Notes: generated from the sequence alone by a model not told the origin. 64,000 nucleotides of DNA from Stenotrophomonas sp. BIGb0135 (GCF_024810105.1 NZ_JANUDX010000002.1:372001-436000); one strand, 5' to 3'; positions 29,900 to 40,252 are shown, numbered from the stretch's first letter. Numbers and translations: made by a program.

Positions 29900-30952
29900 T
29901 CAATAAGTGATGGTGACGGTGATCACATCGCTGTAGCTGCCCTGCGCCGGAACCGCGCCCGTGGTGGGTGGGGCGCGCCCATACACCGTCAGCGTCTGCG
30001 CCGCCCCGTTGCCGGTGCCGGCCTGGGTGTCCGTGTTGACGGTGGTGCCCCAGCGCTGCGAGCGGGCCGGATCGCGGTAGAGCTCGTAGGGGATGTAGTA
30101 GACGCTGTTGTCCGGTGCGGTGAAGCGCATGCGCCGGGTGGTGCCCTGCGCGTTCTGGCCGTTGCCCAGGCCGATGCTGTAGGCGGTGCGGTTGATGCAG
30201 GTCAGCCCGATCGTCGAGGTGCGGTCCAGGTTGGCGGTGATCGCCCCGGCATTGCTGCCGAAGTCCATGTCGGTGGTGACGTAGGCGCTGCACTGGGGCA
30301 GCACGTTGGCGCTGACCGTGAACGGGAAGGCGCTGTCGGCGGTCTTGTGGCCGCTCACGCCGCTGGCCGTGGTGCACAGCGCGGGCGGCTGCGCGGTGCC
30401 GATGATGCTCTCGTTGTAGGCGTATTCCAGGCTGACGTTGGCCGCGGTGAAATTGCTGGCGAAGCTGCCGGCCGAGAGCACCTGCGCGGCTGGCACCTGT
30501 CCGTACAGGGTGACGCTCTGCGCGCCGCTGCCGCCGGTGATCAGCGGGACGGCATAGCTGAGCGTGACGATCGCCGCCGGCGGCGAGCCGCCGGGAACGG
30601 CTCCCCACACGGTCGTGCGCCCGGCATTGGTGTACAGCTGGAAGGCCATGGGGTCGGCGGTGGCGTTGGTCATGCTGCGGGTCGGCAGCACGCTGGTGCC
30701 GGTGCTGCCCGTGCCGATTTTCAGGCAGGCGCGCACGCTGGCGCTGCCGAGGATGCTCAGCGCGGCGGTGCTGCAGGTGATGGTGAAGCTGGTCATGGCG
30801 TTGGTCGGGCTGGCCGCGCCATTGGTGATCGTGCCGAACGCCAGCGTCGTCGGTGCCGTGGCGGTGCAGGTGGTGTCCGCGCGCGCCGGCACCGCGTGGC
30901 CCCCCAGCACGATGACCAGCAGCAGCAGGGCGAGGCGCAGCGCGGCGCTCAT
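29900..30952 (-). CDS. Two-domain spore coat U protein, probable pilus tip adhesin
   Basis: 350 residues with a signal peptide ending ...VPARA. Two tandem SCPU domains are seen: about 27-175 (CTATAPTTLAFGTI ... TCSTAALSI) and about 190-350 (VLPQCSAYVTTDMDFGSN ... TCINRTAYSIGLGNG, ending SYSDVITVTITY). A two-domain SCPU subunit last after the usher is the arrangement of CsuE, the tip adhesin of archaic pili in Acinetobacter. The start overlaps the usher stop by four bases. Confidence 0.8.
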   Translation of the reverse strand: MSAALRLALLLLVIVLGGHAVPARADTTCTATAPTTLAFGTITNGAASPTNAMTSFTITCSTAALSILGSASVRACLKIGTGSTGTSVLPTRSMTNATADPMAFQLYTNAGRTTVWGAVPGGSPPAAIVTLSYAVPLITGGSGAQSVTLYGQVPAAQVLSAGSFASNFTAANVSLEYAYNESIIGTAQPPALCTTASGVSGHKTADSAFPFTVSANVLPQCSAYVTTDMDFGSNAGAITANLDRTSTIGLTCINRTAYSIGLGNGQNAQGTTRRMRFTAPDNSVYYIPYELYRDPARSQRWGTTVNTDTQAGTGNGAAQTLTVYGRAPPTTGAVPAQGSYSDVITVTITY

Positions 30953-33354
30953 GGCGCCGGCGCCGGCAGGCAGCGCAGTGGGCCGATGCGCGTGGCGCCC
31001 GGCGAGGTGGCGGTGACGGTGGGCGCGACGTGCACGCGGCAGTACCCGTTCGGCACCTGCACCTGCAGGTCGGCCGGCAACGCCACGTCTTCCAGGTAGG
31101 TTTCCCCGTCATAACCGACCGTCGCGCTGCGTCCGCCGGGCAGCCGCACGCTGCTGCCCACCGGCAGCGGTGCCCCGCTGGCATCGTGCAGGACCACGCT
31201 CCAGGCCTGGGTGCGGCGCAGCCCGAAATCCACGCCGAGCCCGGCACTCTGGCGCGGGGTGACCCAGGTATCCACGCGGTCGGCGCGCATGTCGGCGGGT
31301 AGGTCCAGGGTGTCGATCGACAGCCGGTTGCGCTGCCAGGACAACAGCGGGGTGACCAGCAGCAGGCCGTTGCGGTCGGTGCTGCCGATCAGCCGGTTCT
31401 CCAGCCGCACCGGGATGCCGGGATGGCCGTCGGTGGAGACCACGGCGAAGGCGTCGGAGACCTCGCGCGCGGCGAACAGGTGCCCGCCCATCCAGACCAC
31501 GCTGCCGCTGGCACTGGCGTAGCCGTAGTCGAACTCGCCCTGGCGCGCGTAGCCCAGCGAGTAGCGGCCCACCCGGTTGAGCCAGCCCAGCTCGGCCAGC
31601 CCGCCGCCGCCATCGTCGCCGCCACGCGCCTGCACGCGCCAGCCATGGCCGCCCTGGCTGCCATCGCCGGGCACCGGCTGGGAGAGGTCGGCGACATAGG
31701 TCATGCGCTCGCCGTTGCGCTGTGCCGACACGCTGCTCTGGCGGTTGCGGCCCAGCGCGGCCGACACCGAGAGGTAGGCGCTGCGGTCCTCGCTGTCGGA
31801 CAGGTTCTGGTTGAAGGACAGGTAGGCCGACCAGCGGTCGCCGAAGCTGCGCGACCAGAACAGGCTGGCATAGCGGTTGTCCTCGCCGTCGGGGTAGCGC
31901 AGGCGCAGGTAGCTGGCGCTCAACGAGCCGGCCCGCTGCAGGTTGAGGCCGAGCGTGGCCTGCTCGCTGATGTCCGGCGGCAGGGTGTCCTGCAGCGCGC
32001 CCAGATCGCGATAGTCGCCATGGCTGCGCCGGGTGGACAGGTTGATGTTGAAGCGCCGGTTGTTCCAGCTGTAGCCCAGCGCGTATTGGCCGCCCTGCAG
32101 GCCGTCGAGGCGGCTGTGCGCATACGCCGCGTTGAGCACCCCGGCGCCGCCCAGCAGCCACCAGCCGCCGACCCCGCCATTGATCACCCCGCCGCCGCCC
32201 TCGACGTGCGCCTCGGCGGTGAACTGGTCGCTGGCGCCATGCCGCCAGGTCGCGCTGCCGATCACCGGCGCTTCGTAGCCGAACGAGCGGATGCCGTAGT
32301 CGCGGCGCATCTTGCCGAGCCCGGCCGACCAGTCCGATAAGCCCTTGGCGAGCAGCTGCTGGGCCCCGTAAAAGGCGAAGTCCAGGGTCTGCATGCGGCC
32401 GAACGCATCGGTGATGACCACCTGTGCGTTGCCGGTGCCGTTGATGCCCGGTTGGGCCGCCAGCTGGAACGGACCGACCGGGACCTCGCCGTTGTACTGG
32501 CGCAGGCCATCCACGTACAGCTCCACGTTGGAGGGCACGACCGCTTCGCCGAGGAAGGTCGGCGTGGGGGTCAGCACGCGGTACGGCTGCAGGCCGTAGT
32601 TGCGCCCGATCTGCACGCCGCCCATGCGCACCGGCCGGCTCCAGTCGACGAAGCCGCTGTAGAAATCGCCGACGCTGAGGGTCACCGCCGAATCAGGGAA
32701 GTCCAGGCGCCAGGCGGTATCCAGGCGCACGCTTTCGCCGCGCCACTGGTGGTCGGCCGGGTCCTGGTAAGTGCGCAGCAGCGCGCTGGACTCGACCACG
32801 CCGCTGCCCAGCCCGAACAGGCGCACTTCGGTGGTCAGGGCAAGGTTGCCGCCGCCTTCGTTGTGGCTGCCGTAGAGGTCGTAGTTGAGCACCGCGCCGG
32901 GCGAGGCCGCGGCGGCGGGCGCGGTGTCGGTCGGACGCTCCAGGCGCGTGGTCGGCAGCGACAACTGGTCCAGCGGCACGTCCAGGGCCAGCGTCTGCAG
33001 GCTGGCGTCGTAGCGCACCACCACCCCGCTGAGCTGGTCCAGCGCGACCGGCTCCTCGCCCCGGGCCGAAAAGCCGAGCTGGCGCAGCGTTGCCGCCGAC
33101 GCCATCAGCCGGCCCTGCAGTTCGGTGAACGGCAGCAGGCCGCGCGGGGTCTGGTTGAGGGTGACGTCAAGGTACAGCGTCTGCGCGGCCGTCAGCGGCG
33201 TGGGCGGGGGCAGCAGTGCTTCCCCGGACGCGCCGATGTCGGCGTCGGCGGCCATCGCCGCGCACGGTGCCAGCGTCGCGGTGAGCAGCATCCGCACGCA
33301 GGCCTCAGCGAGCCGCTGGCGCGACGGGGAGTGGCGTCTGGGCCGACTCGCCAT
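30949..33354 (-). CDS. Fimbrial outer-membrane usher (FimD/PapC family)
   Basis: About 800 residues, the 24-strand barrel through which pilus subunits are secreted. The N-terminal domain (LYLDVTLNQTPRGLLPFTELQGRL) contacts chaperone-subunit complexes. The barrel includes EAVVPSNVELYVDGLRQYNGEVPVGPFQL and DAFGRMQTLDFAFYGAQQLL. The C-terminal plug/CTD region has LPGGRSATVGYDGETYLEDV. The first Met (33354) overlaps the chaperone gene by 50 bp and gives an Arg-rich n-region; a GTG at 33297 or ATG at 33291 are alternatives. Confidence 0.92.
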   Translation of the reverse strand: MASRPRRHSPSRQRLAEACVRMLLTATLAPCAAMAADADIGASGEALLPPPTPLTAAQTLYLDVTLNQTPRGLLPFTELQGRLMASAATLRQLGFSARGEEPVALDQLSGVVVRYDASLQTLALDVPLDQLSLPTTRLERPTDTAPAAAASPGAVLNYDLYGSHNEGGGNLALTTEVRLFGLGSGVVESSALLRTYQDPADHQWRGESVRLDTAWRLDFPDSAVTLSVGDFYSGFVDWSRPVRMGGVQIGRNYGLQPYRVLTPTPTFLGEAVVPSNVELYVDGLRQYNGEVPVGPFQLAAQPGINGTGNAQVVITDAFGRMQTLDFAFYGAQQLLAKGLSDWSAGLGKMRRDYGIRSFGYEAPVIGSATWRHGASDQFTAEAHVEGGGGVINGGVGGWWLLGGAGVLNAAYAHSRLDGLQGGQYALGYSWNNRRFNINLSTRRSHGDYRDLGALQDTLPPDISEQATLGLNLQRAGSLSASYLRLRYPDGEDNRYASLFWSRSFGDRWSAYLSFNQNLSDSEDRSAYLSVSAALGRNRQSSVSAQRNGERMTYVADLSQPVPGDGSQGGHGWRVQARGGDDGGGGLAELGWLNRVGRYSLGYARQGEFDYGYASASGSVVWMGGHLFAAREVSDAFAVVSTDGHPGIPVRLENRLIGSTDRNGLLLVTPLLSWQRNRLSIDTLDLPADMRADRVDTWVTPRQSAGLGVDFGLRRTQAWSVVLHDASGAPLPVGSSVRLPGGRSATVGYDGETYLEDVALPADLQVQVPNGYCRVHVAPTVTATSPGATRIGPLRCLPAPAP

Positions 33355-34051
33355 TGATCTTTGCCGAGAACGTGGCGCCCGCCAGGCGGGCCGCCGGAAC
33401 CTCCAGCGGCCAGCGCATGGTCTGCCCGCCGAGGACGTAGCCGATCAGGCCGGGATGGATGATCTGCGGCCGTTCCGCCGTGCCCACGCCGATGTCGGCC
33501 AGCTGCGCGTAACTGTTGCCGCTGTTGTGCACCTCCAGGGCCGGGCGCCCGTCATCGAGCTGGGCCACGCGCGCCTGCAGGGCATGTTTGAGCGGCTGCT
33601 CGCCGGCCGGCTGGATGAAGACCGGCATCGAGTAGCGCAGCACGAACTGCATGCCGGTGCGGCGCGGGTCCACGCTGGGCAGTTCGTCCACCACCACCCG
33701 GTAGGCGCGCTGTGTGGTCGGCGCCGTGGGATCGCTGCGCACGACCCGGATCAACTGCTGCTGGCCGGCGGCCAGCGACTGCATGGGCGGGCTGACCTGC
33801 AGCGCGGTGGTTGGCAGGAGCTGGTCCTGGCCGGTGTCCTGGCGCCACTCGAACACGCGCACCTGCACCTGGACCGGCGTGGTGCCGCTGTTGGTGAGCC
33901 ACAACGCGTCGGCGTTCTGGCGCGGCGTCAGTTGCAGCGACGTAGGGGCGACCTGCAGGCTTGCGGCGGTGGCGCTCCCCATCAGCAGCCACAGCCAGCC
34001 AAGGGCCGCGCACCCGAACCGCCAAGGGCCAGGCCCTGCGGAAATCGGCAT
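33305..34051 (-). CDS. Fimbrial periplasmic chaperone
   Basis: 248 residues with a signal peptide ending SATAA. The PapD-like domain begins SLQVAPTSLQLTPRQNADALWLTNSG. The subunit-binding strand region (QFVLRYSMPVFIQPAGE) contains the alternating hydrophobics used in donor-strand complementation. It lies 8 bp after the major subunit gene and overlaps the usher, as in csuC-csuD order. Confidence 0.9.
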   Translation of the reverse strand: MPISAGPGPWRFGCAALGWLWLLMGSATAASLQVAPTSLQLTPRQNADALWLTNSGTTPVQVQVRVFEWRQDTGQDQLLPTTALQVSPPMQSLAAGQQQLIRVVRSDPTAPTTQRAYRVVVDELPSVDPRRTGMQFVLRYSMPVFIQPAGEQPLKHALQARVAQLDDGRPALEVHNSGNSYAQLADIGVGTAERPQIIHPGLIGYVLGGQTMRWPLEVPAARLAGATFSAKINGESAQTPLPVAPAAR

Positions 34052-34059
34052 GGCGGACC

Positions 34060-34584
34060 TCAGTAGGTGATGGTGGCGGTGATGGTGTCCTGGTAGTTAC
34101 CCGCGGCGGCATTGTTGACGCTGGGGTTGGCGATCTGGCCGTAGACATTGAGCGTCTGCGCCAGTCCGGTGCCGATGCCGGCGGCGGTGTTGGTGCCGGT
34201 GGTGGTGCCCCACACGTTGGTATGGGCGGCATCCCGATACAACTGGTACCCGACGAAGTTGTTGGCGGTCACGCTGACGTCGGTGTTCTTCATGCGCCGG
34301 GTGGTCACGTCGTTGGCCGTGCCGGCATTGGCGCCGGCGTTGAGCGCGACGGTGTACGGGGTCAGCGCCGAGCACTGGGCGGTGATGGTGCCCTGGGCGT
34401 TGGACGGGGTGGTGGCGGTGGACAGTGCCGAACCGAAGTCCACGTCGGTGGCGGCCGCGGCGGTGATCGTGCAGGCCTTGGTAATGATGATCTTGACGTT
34501 GAAGGTGGTGGTGTCGGCCGCGAAGGCGGGCGCCGCCAGGCCGGACAGGGCCAGGCTCAGTATGGTCGTGCGGAGGAATCGCAT
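34060..34584 (-). CDS. Spore coat U domain protein, probable major pilus subunit
   Basis: 174 residues with a signal peptide (LRTTILSLALSGLAAPAFA). One SCPU domain: NVKIIITKACTITAAAATDVDFGSAL with paired cysteines, ending NYQDTITATITY. First gene of the csu-like operon, as CsuA/B. Two ATGs lie six bases apart (34590 and 34584). AAGGAG sits only 1 nt before the first and 7 nt before the second, so I choose 34584. Confidence 0.88.
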   Translation of the reverse strand: MRFLRTTILSLALSGLAAPAFAADTTTFNVKIIITKACTITAAAATDVDFGSALSTATTPSNAQGTITAQCSALTPYTVALNAGANAGTANDVTTRRMKNTDVSVTANNFVGYQLYRDAAHTNVWGTTTGTNTAAGIGTGLAQTLNVYGQIANPSVNNAAAGNYQDTITATITY

Positions 34585-34851
34585 GGGCATGCTCCTTGGA
34601 CGGATGTCCTTGCTGAACAACACGATGCTGCCGGGACTGCTACTGCGGGGGTCACTCCGGTTATAGGGAGGAACTTGTTGCGAAGCCGTGAGATTAGGAA
34701 AAATCAATGGCCGTTTTCGGCACGATCTGGCGTTGCGTGACTGCCATCACATATGTTCAGGAACCTGACACTGCCCCCAGCCCAAACCCCGCCTGTCAGC
34801 GTTCCACCCGATCCCGTTCAGATTGGCCCCGGATCGGCGATAATGGTCGAC
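34585..34851. promoter_or_regulatory. Divergent promoter region, csu-like operon and map
   Basis: A 267-bp region between divergent genes, less GC-rich than its surroundings around 34680-34760 (e.g. GATTAGGAAAAATCAATGG). A GATAAT -10 (34839-34844), with TTCAGA 16 bp upstream of it, faces map. I see no clear consensus promoter for the pilus operon. Confidence 0.4.
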
Positions 34852-35625
34852 ATGAGCGTGAATCTGAAAACCCCCGAGGAAATCGAACTGATGCGCATCG
34901 CCGGCCGCCTGGCCAGCGAGGTGCTCGACATCGTCACCCCGTACGTCAAGCCCGGCGTGACGACCGAAGAGCTGGACCGCATCTGCCACGACCACATCAT
35001 CAACGTGCAGAAGGCCACGCCGGCCAACGTCGGCTACCGAGGCTTCCCGAAGACGGTCTGCACGTCGGTCAACAACGTGATCTGCCACGGCATCCCCAGC
35101 GAAGCCAAGGTCCTCAAGGACGGCGACATCGTCAACATCGACGTCACCGTGATCAAGGACGGCTGGCACGGCGATACCAGCCGCATGTACTACGTAGGTA
35201 CTCCGTCGACGATGGCCAGGCGCCTGGTCGATACGACCTACCAGGCCATGTGGGCCGGCATCCGCGCGGTCAAGCCGGGCGCCACGCTCGGCGATATCGG
35301 CCATGCCATCCAGACCCTGGCCGAAGGCGAGCGGTTCAGCGTGGTGCGTGAGTACTGCGGCCACGGCATCGGCAAGGTCTACCACGATGAGCCGCAGGTG
35401 GTGCATTACGGCCGCCCGGGCCAGGGCCTGGTGCTGCAGCCGGGCATGACCTTCACCATCGAGCCGATGATCAACGAGGGCACCCGGTACAACAAGGTGC
35501 TGCCCGACGGCTGGACCGTGGTGACCAAGGACCGCAAGTTGTCGGCGCAGTGGGAGCACATGATCGCGGTCACCGAGACCGGCGTGGACGTGCTGACCCT
35601 CTCGCCCGGCGAATCGCAGGTCTGA
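34852..35625 (+). CDS. map: Methionine aminopeptidase, type I
   Basis: 257 residues. It removes the initiator Met from nascent proteins. It starts MSVNLKTPEEIELMRIAGRLA. The five metal ligands are seen as the two Asp in IDVTVIKDGWHGDTSRM, His in GHGIGKVYHDEP, Glu in FTIEPMIN and Glu in QWEHMIAVT. The start at 34852 is chosen by family alignment; MVDMSV at 34843 is possible. The best -10 box lies only 7 bp upstream, so the mRNA may be leaderless. glnD follows 2 bp after the stop. Confidence 0.96.
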   Translation: MSVNLKTPEEIELMRIAGRLASEVLDIVTPYVKPGVTTEELDRICHDHIINVQKATPANVGYRGFPKTVCTSVNNVICHGIPSEAKVLKDGDIVNIDVTVIKDGWHGDTSRMYYVGTPSTMARRLVDTTYQAMWAGIRAVKPGATLGDIGHAIQTLAEGERFSVVREYCGHGIGKVYHDEPQVVHYGRPGQGLVLQPGMTFTIEPMINEGTRYNKVLPDGWTVVTKDRKLSAQWEHMIAVTETGVDVLTLSPGESQV

Positions 35626-35627
35626 GC

Positions 35628-38264
35628 ATGCTGCCGGCGAGCCCGATGCTGGACGCGCCGGCCGACTCCGTCGCCGACCCGGACTGGGCGGCGCTGGCAC
35701 GGCAGTCGCTGCAGCAGACCGATGCGCGGCTGTACCGCCGCTTCGACCAGGGCGACAGCATCGAGCGCCTGCTTGCGCTGCGTGCGCGCGCGGCCGATCA
35801 CCTGATCCGGCTGGCCTGGCAGCGCTGCCTGCCCGCCGGCTCGGGGCTGGCGCTGTTCGCGGTGGGCGGCTACGGGCGCGGCGAACTGTTCCCGCGTTCG
35901 GACATCGACGTGCTGGTGCTCGGCGCGCCCGAACAGCAGCGTCGGCATGAATCGGGGCTGGCGCGCTTTTTCGCGCTGGTGTGGGATTGCGGCCTGCCGG
36001 TCAGCCATGCGGTGCGTTCGCCCGCCGAATGCACCCAGGCCAGCGCCGACCAGACCGTGCTCACCGCCTTGATCGAATCACGCCCGCTGGTCGCCGACGA
36101 GGCCGCGCGCGCGGCGTTGAAGGCGGCGGTGAACGTGGACGGCCTGTGGTCGCCGCGTGCGTTCTTCCTGGCCAAGCGCGAGGAGTTGCTGGCCCGCCAT
36201 CAGCGCTTCGGCGATACCGCCGACAACCTCGAGCCGGACATCAAGGACGGCCCGGGCGGGCTGCGCGATCTCAATACGCTGGGCTGGATGGCGTTGCGCG
36301 CCTTTGGCGTGCGCGACCTGGAGGCGCTGGTCGGCCTGGGTCATCTGGGCCCGGATGAAGCGGCGGCGCTGAAACGCGAGCGCTGCGCGCTGGCGCGGCT
36401 GCGCTTCGGCCTGCACCTGGTCGCCAACCGGCCCGAGGAACGCCTGCGGTTCGATTACCAGAAGACCCTGGCGGCACGCCTGGGCTTCGAGGACGACCTC
36501 GAAAGCCTGGCCGTGGAAAAAATGATGCAGGGCTTCTACCGCAGTGCCACCGTGGTGCGGCGGATCAGCGATCGGCTGCTGCAGCGCTTCGAGGAGCAGT
36601 TCGACGGCGAAGCGGTGCCCGAGCCGGTCAGCGTCGGCTTCTCGCTGCGCCGCGGCTACCTGGCCGCCAACGACCCGGCGTGGCCGCAGGGCGACATCGA
36701 GCAGGTGTTCGCGCTGTTTTCCAGTTGGGCCTACAACCCGGAGGTGCGCGGCCTGCATTCGCTGACCGCGCGCGCGCTGGCCGAAGCGTTGCCGGAGCTG
36801 GCCGCCTATACCGATGCCAGCCCGGCCGCACGCGAGCAGTTCCTGGCCCTGCTGCGCAGTCCGCGCGCGGTGGACACGCTGGCACGGATGGCGCGCCTGG
36901 GCGTGCTGGGGCAGTGGATCCCCGCGTTCGCGCAGGTCTCCGGGCGCATGCAGTTCGATCTGTTCCATGTGTACACGGTGGACCAGCACACCCTGATGGT
37001 GCTGCGGAACATCGGGTTGTTCGCCAGCAGCCGCGCCGACGAGCGGTTCTCGATCGCGCACGAGGTGTGGCCGCGACTGCGCAAGCCGGAGTTGCTGCTG
37101 CTGGCCGGCCTGTTCCATGACATCGCCAAGGGCCGCGGTGGGGACCATTCCGAACTCGGCGCGGTGGATGCGCACGCCTTCTGCCAGGCGCTTGCGCTGA
37201 GCAGTTCGGACACCGAACTGGTGGCCTGGCTGGTCGAGCAGCACCTGCGCATGTCGGTCACCGCGCAGAAGCAGGACATCTCCGATCCGGAGGTGATCCA
37301 CCGCTTCGCCACGCTGGTGGCCAGCCGCGATCGCCTGGATTACCTGTACCTGCTGACCTGCGCCGACATCGCCGGGACCAGCCCGAAACTGTGGAACGCC
37401 TGGAAGGACCGGCTGCTGGCCGACCTCTACTTCGCTGCCCGCCGTGCACTGCGCGACGGGCTGGAAAACCAGATGCCGGCCGCCGAGCGCGTGGCCGAGG
37501 CGCGCGAGTCGGTGCGCCAGCTGGTGCGTGAGCGGGGTTACGACGATGCCACCATCGAGCGCCAGTTCACCGTGATGCCGGATGAAAGCTTCATCCGCCT
37601 GCGCCCGGAGCAGCTGGCCTGGCAGGCCGCGGCGCTGGTGCCGGTCAAGCAGGGCCAGACCCTGGTCAAGGTGCGTCGGATCACCCCGGACGACCAGGCG
37701 CTGGAAGTGTTCGTGCATTCGCCCGACCGCGATGGCCTGTTCGCCGCGATCGTGATGACCCTGGACCGCAAGGGCTACGGCATCCATCGTGCGCGCGTGC
37801 TGGATGGCCCGGTGGACACCATCTTCGATACCTTCGAAGTGACCCCGGCCGACAGCTTCGCCGATGGCAACGCACAGCGGCTGGAGCTTGCCCTGCGTGA
37901 AGCGCTGGCCGGCGACCTGACCCGCTTGCGCCCGTCGCGGCGGGTGATTCCGCGCCAGTTGCGGCATTTCCGCTTTGCCCCCCGCATCGAGTTCCGCGAT
38001 GGCAGCGACGGCAACCCGGGCACCCGTTTCAGCCTGGTCGCGCCCGACCGCCCCGGCCTGCTGGCCGACGTGGCCTTCGTGCTGCGCAACCAGCGCCTGC
38101 GCGTGCATGACGCACGCATCGCCACCTTCGGCGAGCGCGCCGAAGATATGTTCGTGATCAGCGACGAGCACGACCACCCCCTTACCGAATCCGCCAGGCA
38201 GCAGTTGCACGACGCGATGCTGGCCTGCCTGGACCCTGATCGAAACGCCGGAGACCCCCACTGA
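35628..38264 (+). CDS. glnD: [Protein-PII] uridylyltransferase / uridylyl-removing enzyme
   Basis: 878 residues. A bifunctional nitrogen sensor that uridylylates and de-uridylylates PII according to glutamine level. The nucleotidyltransferase site [19 protein letters not shown] is at about 80-98 with both catalytic Asp. The HD domain with [17 protein letters not shown] (about 494-510) performs removal. Two C-terminal ACT domains ([16 protein letters not shown] and [16 protein letters not shown]) bind glutamine. The start at 35628, two bases after map, avoids a long overlap. Its stop shares one base with the dapD start. Confidence 0.96.
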   Translation: MLPASPMLDAPADSVADPDWAALARQSLQQTDARLYRRFDQGDSIERLLALRARAADHLIRLAWQRCLPAGSGLALFAVGGYGRGELFPRSDIDVLVLGAPEQQRRHESGLARFFALVWDCGLPVSHAVRSPAECTQASADQTVLTALIESRPLVADEAARAALKAAVNVDGLWSPRAFFLAKREELLARHQRFGDTADNLEPDIKDGPGGLRDLNTLGWMALRAFGVRDLEALVGLGHLGPDEAAALKRERCALARLRFGLHLVANRPEERLRFDYQKTLAARLGFEDDLESLAVEKMMQGFYRSATVVRRISDRLLQRFEEQFDGEAVPEPVSVGFSLRRGYLAANDPAWPQGDIEQVFALFSSWAYNPEVRGLHSLTARALAEALPELAAYTDASPAAREQFLALLRSPRAVDTLARMARLGVLGQWIPAFAQVSGRMQFDLFHVYTVDQHTLMVLRNIGLFASSRADERFSIAHEVWPRLRKPELLLLAGLFHDIAKGRGGDHSELGAVDAHAFCQALALSSSDTELVAWLVEQHLRMSVTAQKQDISDPEVIHRFATLVASRDRLDYLYLLTCADIAGTSPKLWNAWKDRLLADLYFAARRALRDGLENQMPAAERVAEARESVRQLVRERGYDDATIERQFTVMPDESFIRLRPEQLAWQAAALVPVKQGQTLVKVRRITPDDQALEVFVHSPDRDGLFAAIVMTLDRKGYGIHRARVLDGPVDTIFDTFEVTPADSFADGNAQRLELALREALAGDLTRLRPSRRVIPRQLRHFRFAPRIEFRDGSDGNPGTRFSLVAPDRPGLLADVAFVLRNQRLRVHDARIATFGERAEDMFVISDEHDHPLTESARQQLHDAMLACLDPDRNAGDPH

Positions 38265-39340
38265 TGGCCACCAAGCCCGCCAAGAAGACCGCTGCCAAGA
38301 CCGCAGCGGCCAAGAAGACCGCTGCCCCCAAGGCCGCGCCTGCCACCCGGCCGGCGGCGGTGAAAAAGGTCGCGACGAAGAAGGCCGCGACGAAGCAGGC
38401 GCCGGCCACCAAGGCCGTTGCCACCCCGGCCGAAAGCGCGGCCAAGCGCAGCGCCAGCCGCGATGCCACCATCGCCCGCAAGTCGCTGCGCAAGCCGGCC
38501 ACCCCGGGCGTTGAAGAACTGAAGTTCGGCATCGAAAGCGCCTTCGAGCGCCGTGCCACGCTCACCCTGCACGAACTGGAGGGCTCGACCAAGCCGCTGG
38601 TCGGCCGGGTCATCGACGGCCTGGAAACCGGTGAATTCCGCGTCGCCGAGCCCGATGGCCACGGTGGCTGGAAGGTCAACGAATGGCTGAAGAAGGCCGT
38701 GCTGCTGTACTTCCGGGTCAACGACATGGCCGTGGTCGACGCGCGCCCGGCGCCGTTCTGGGACAAGGTGGAATCACGCTTCGCCGGTTTCGATGAGGCC
38801 AAGTTCCGCCGCGCCGGCGTGCGCGTGGTGCCCGGCGCGATCGCCCGTCGCGGCAGTTACTTCGGCAAGGACGTGGTGCTGATGCCGAGCTTCACCAACA
38901 TCGGCGCCTACGTGGGCGAGGGCACCATGGTCGATACCTGGGCCACGGTCGGTTCGTGCGCGCAGATCGGCAAGCATTGCCACCTGTCCGGCGGTGCCGG
39001 CATCGGCGGCGTGCTCGAGCCGCTGCAGGCCAGCCCCACCATCATCGAAGACCATTGCTTCATCGGCGCGCGTTCGGAAGTGGTGGAAGGTTTCGTGGTC
39101 GGCCACCACAGCGTGATCGGCATGGGCGTGTTCCTGGGCCAGAGCACCCGCGTCTACAACCGCGCCACCGGCGAAATCAGCTACGGCTCGGTGCCGCCGT
39201 ACAGCGTGGTGGTGTCCGGGCAGCTGCCGTCCAAGGACGGGTCGCACTCGCTGTACTGCGCGGTGATCGTCAAGCAGGTCGACGCCAAGACCCGCAGCAA
39301 GACCAGCGTCAACGACCTGCTGCGCGGCCTGGCCGACTGA
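38264..39340 (+). CDS. dapD: Tetrahydrodipicolinate N-succinyltransferase with basic N-terminal tail
   Basis: 358 residues. It succinylates tetrahydrodipicolinate in lysine and meso-diaminopimelate synthesis. The catalytic part from about residue 83 has [46 protein letters not shown], the left-handed beta-helix and [24 protein letters not shown]. coli DapD is about 274 residues. The extra 80 N-terminal residues are a low-complexity Ala/Lys/Pro tail of [12 protein letters not shown] repeats resembling histone H1 or bacterial H1-like proteins. The start overlaps the glnD stop by one base. Confidence 0.95.
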   Translation: MATKPAKKTAAKTAAAKKTAAPKAAPATRPAAVKKVATKKAATKQAPATKAVATPAESAAKRSASRDATIARKSLRKPATPGVEELKFGIESAFERRATLTLHELEGSTKPLVGRVIDGLETGEFRVAEPDGHGGWKVNEWLKKAVLLYFRVNDMAVVDARPAPFWDKVESRFAGFDEAKFRRAGVRVVPGAIARRGSYFGKDVVLMPSFTNIGAYVGEGTMVDTWATVGSCAQIGKHCHLSGGAGIGGVLEPLQASPTIIEDHCFIGARSEVVEGFVVGHHSVIGMGVFLGQSTRVYNRATGEISYGSVPPYSVVVSGQLPSKDGSHSLYCAVIVKQVDAKTRSKTSVNDLLRGLAD

Positions 39341-40209
39341 GCACGCCGCTGCCCGCGCTGGCGCAGGCAGCGCGCTACCGCCACCCGGTTGCCGGGTGGC
39401 CGGGACGCGGGCTGCAGCGTCTCCTGGCCTGCACGGCATTGACCGCCGCGCGGCGCGCACTGACCGGCGTGGTGCCGGTGCCGCCGCTGGTCAGCGACGT
39501 GCGCGAGGTGGTGTACCTGAGCTGGTGGGTGGAGGCGCGGCATGCGCCCCCGCCGCCGCCCGGCCACCGGCTGTTCGTGCATGACGGGCGCACCCCCTAC
39601 ACGATCCTGACCTACCGTCATGGCCACTTCGGGCCGGCCTTGGCCGGCCCGTTGCGTCGTCTGTTCCCGTCGCCATTGCAGAGCAACTGGCGCTGGTACG
39701 TGCTGCCGGACGCTGCCGACGCGCGGTCGGACGAGCCGCGCGTGCTGTTCGATCGCAATGTGATCGACAGCGTAGTGCATGCGGTGGGCGCGCGGCTGTG
39801 GAGCGATGCCATGCAACCGCACCTGGCCGCGCGGTTCGAGCATGCCGTGGATGCGCACGGCGGCCACACCCTGATCGAACCGGGGCAGGGCAGTGCGCCC
39901 ATGCTGCGGGCACGGGTGCGGCCCGCCGATGCGCTTCCGGCGGCGTGGGCCGCCGGCGCCTTCGGCGATGCGGCCCGGGCGATGGCGTTCCTGGCCTGCC
40001 AGGATGCTGCGTTGGCGGTCGCCCCGGATGGCCGGCTGGCGCTGACCCGCATCGACCTGCCGATCGCCCTGGCAGCGGTGCAGCCGTTGCAGCTGGACGG
40101 GCCGGTGTCCTGCCCGCACCTGGCCGCGATGGGCGTGGCGCTGGACGATGCGTTCTGTTTCCGGGTGCCGCAGGTGCCGTTCCGGGTCGTGTCCGAACGT
40201 CTGTTGTGA
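39337..40209 (+). CDS. Conserved-looking hypothetical protein between dapD and arsC-like gene
   Basis: The frame encodes up to 290 residues with convincing composition: [47 protein letters not shown], and several PxxL-rich segments. I do not recognise the family. There is no ATG in frame; the frame enters from dapD. Candidate starts are CTG at 39337 (coupled to the dapD stop), TTG at 39439 and GTG at 39469, none with a good ribosome-binding site. Peptide upstream of 39439 ([16 protein letters not shown]) still looks coding, so I give the longest form. It is likely part of the dapD-dapE operon. Confidence 0.6.
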   Translation: MSTPLPALAQAARYRHPVAGWPGRGLQRLLACTALTAARRALTGVVPVPPLVSDVREVVYLSWWVEARHAPPPPPGHRLFVHDGRTPYTILTYRHGHFGPALAGPLRRLFPSPLQSNWRWYVLPDAADARSDEPRVLFDRNVIDSVVHAVGARLWSDAMQPHLAARFEHAVDAHGGHTLIEPGQGSAPMLRARVRPADALPAAWAAGAFGDAARAMAFLACQDAALAVAPDGRLALTRIDLPIALAAVQPLQLDGPVSCPHLAAMGVALDDAFCFRVPQVPFRVVSERLL

Positions 40210-40252
40210 CATCCTCAGCGCGTCCTTCCTGATCGATGCTGCACGCCGCGCC

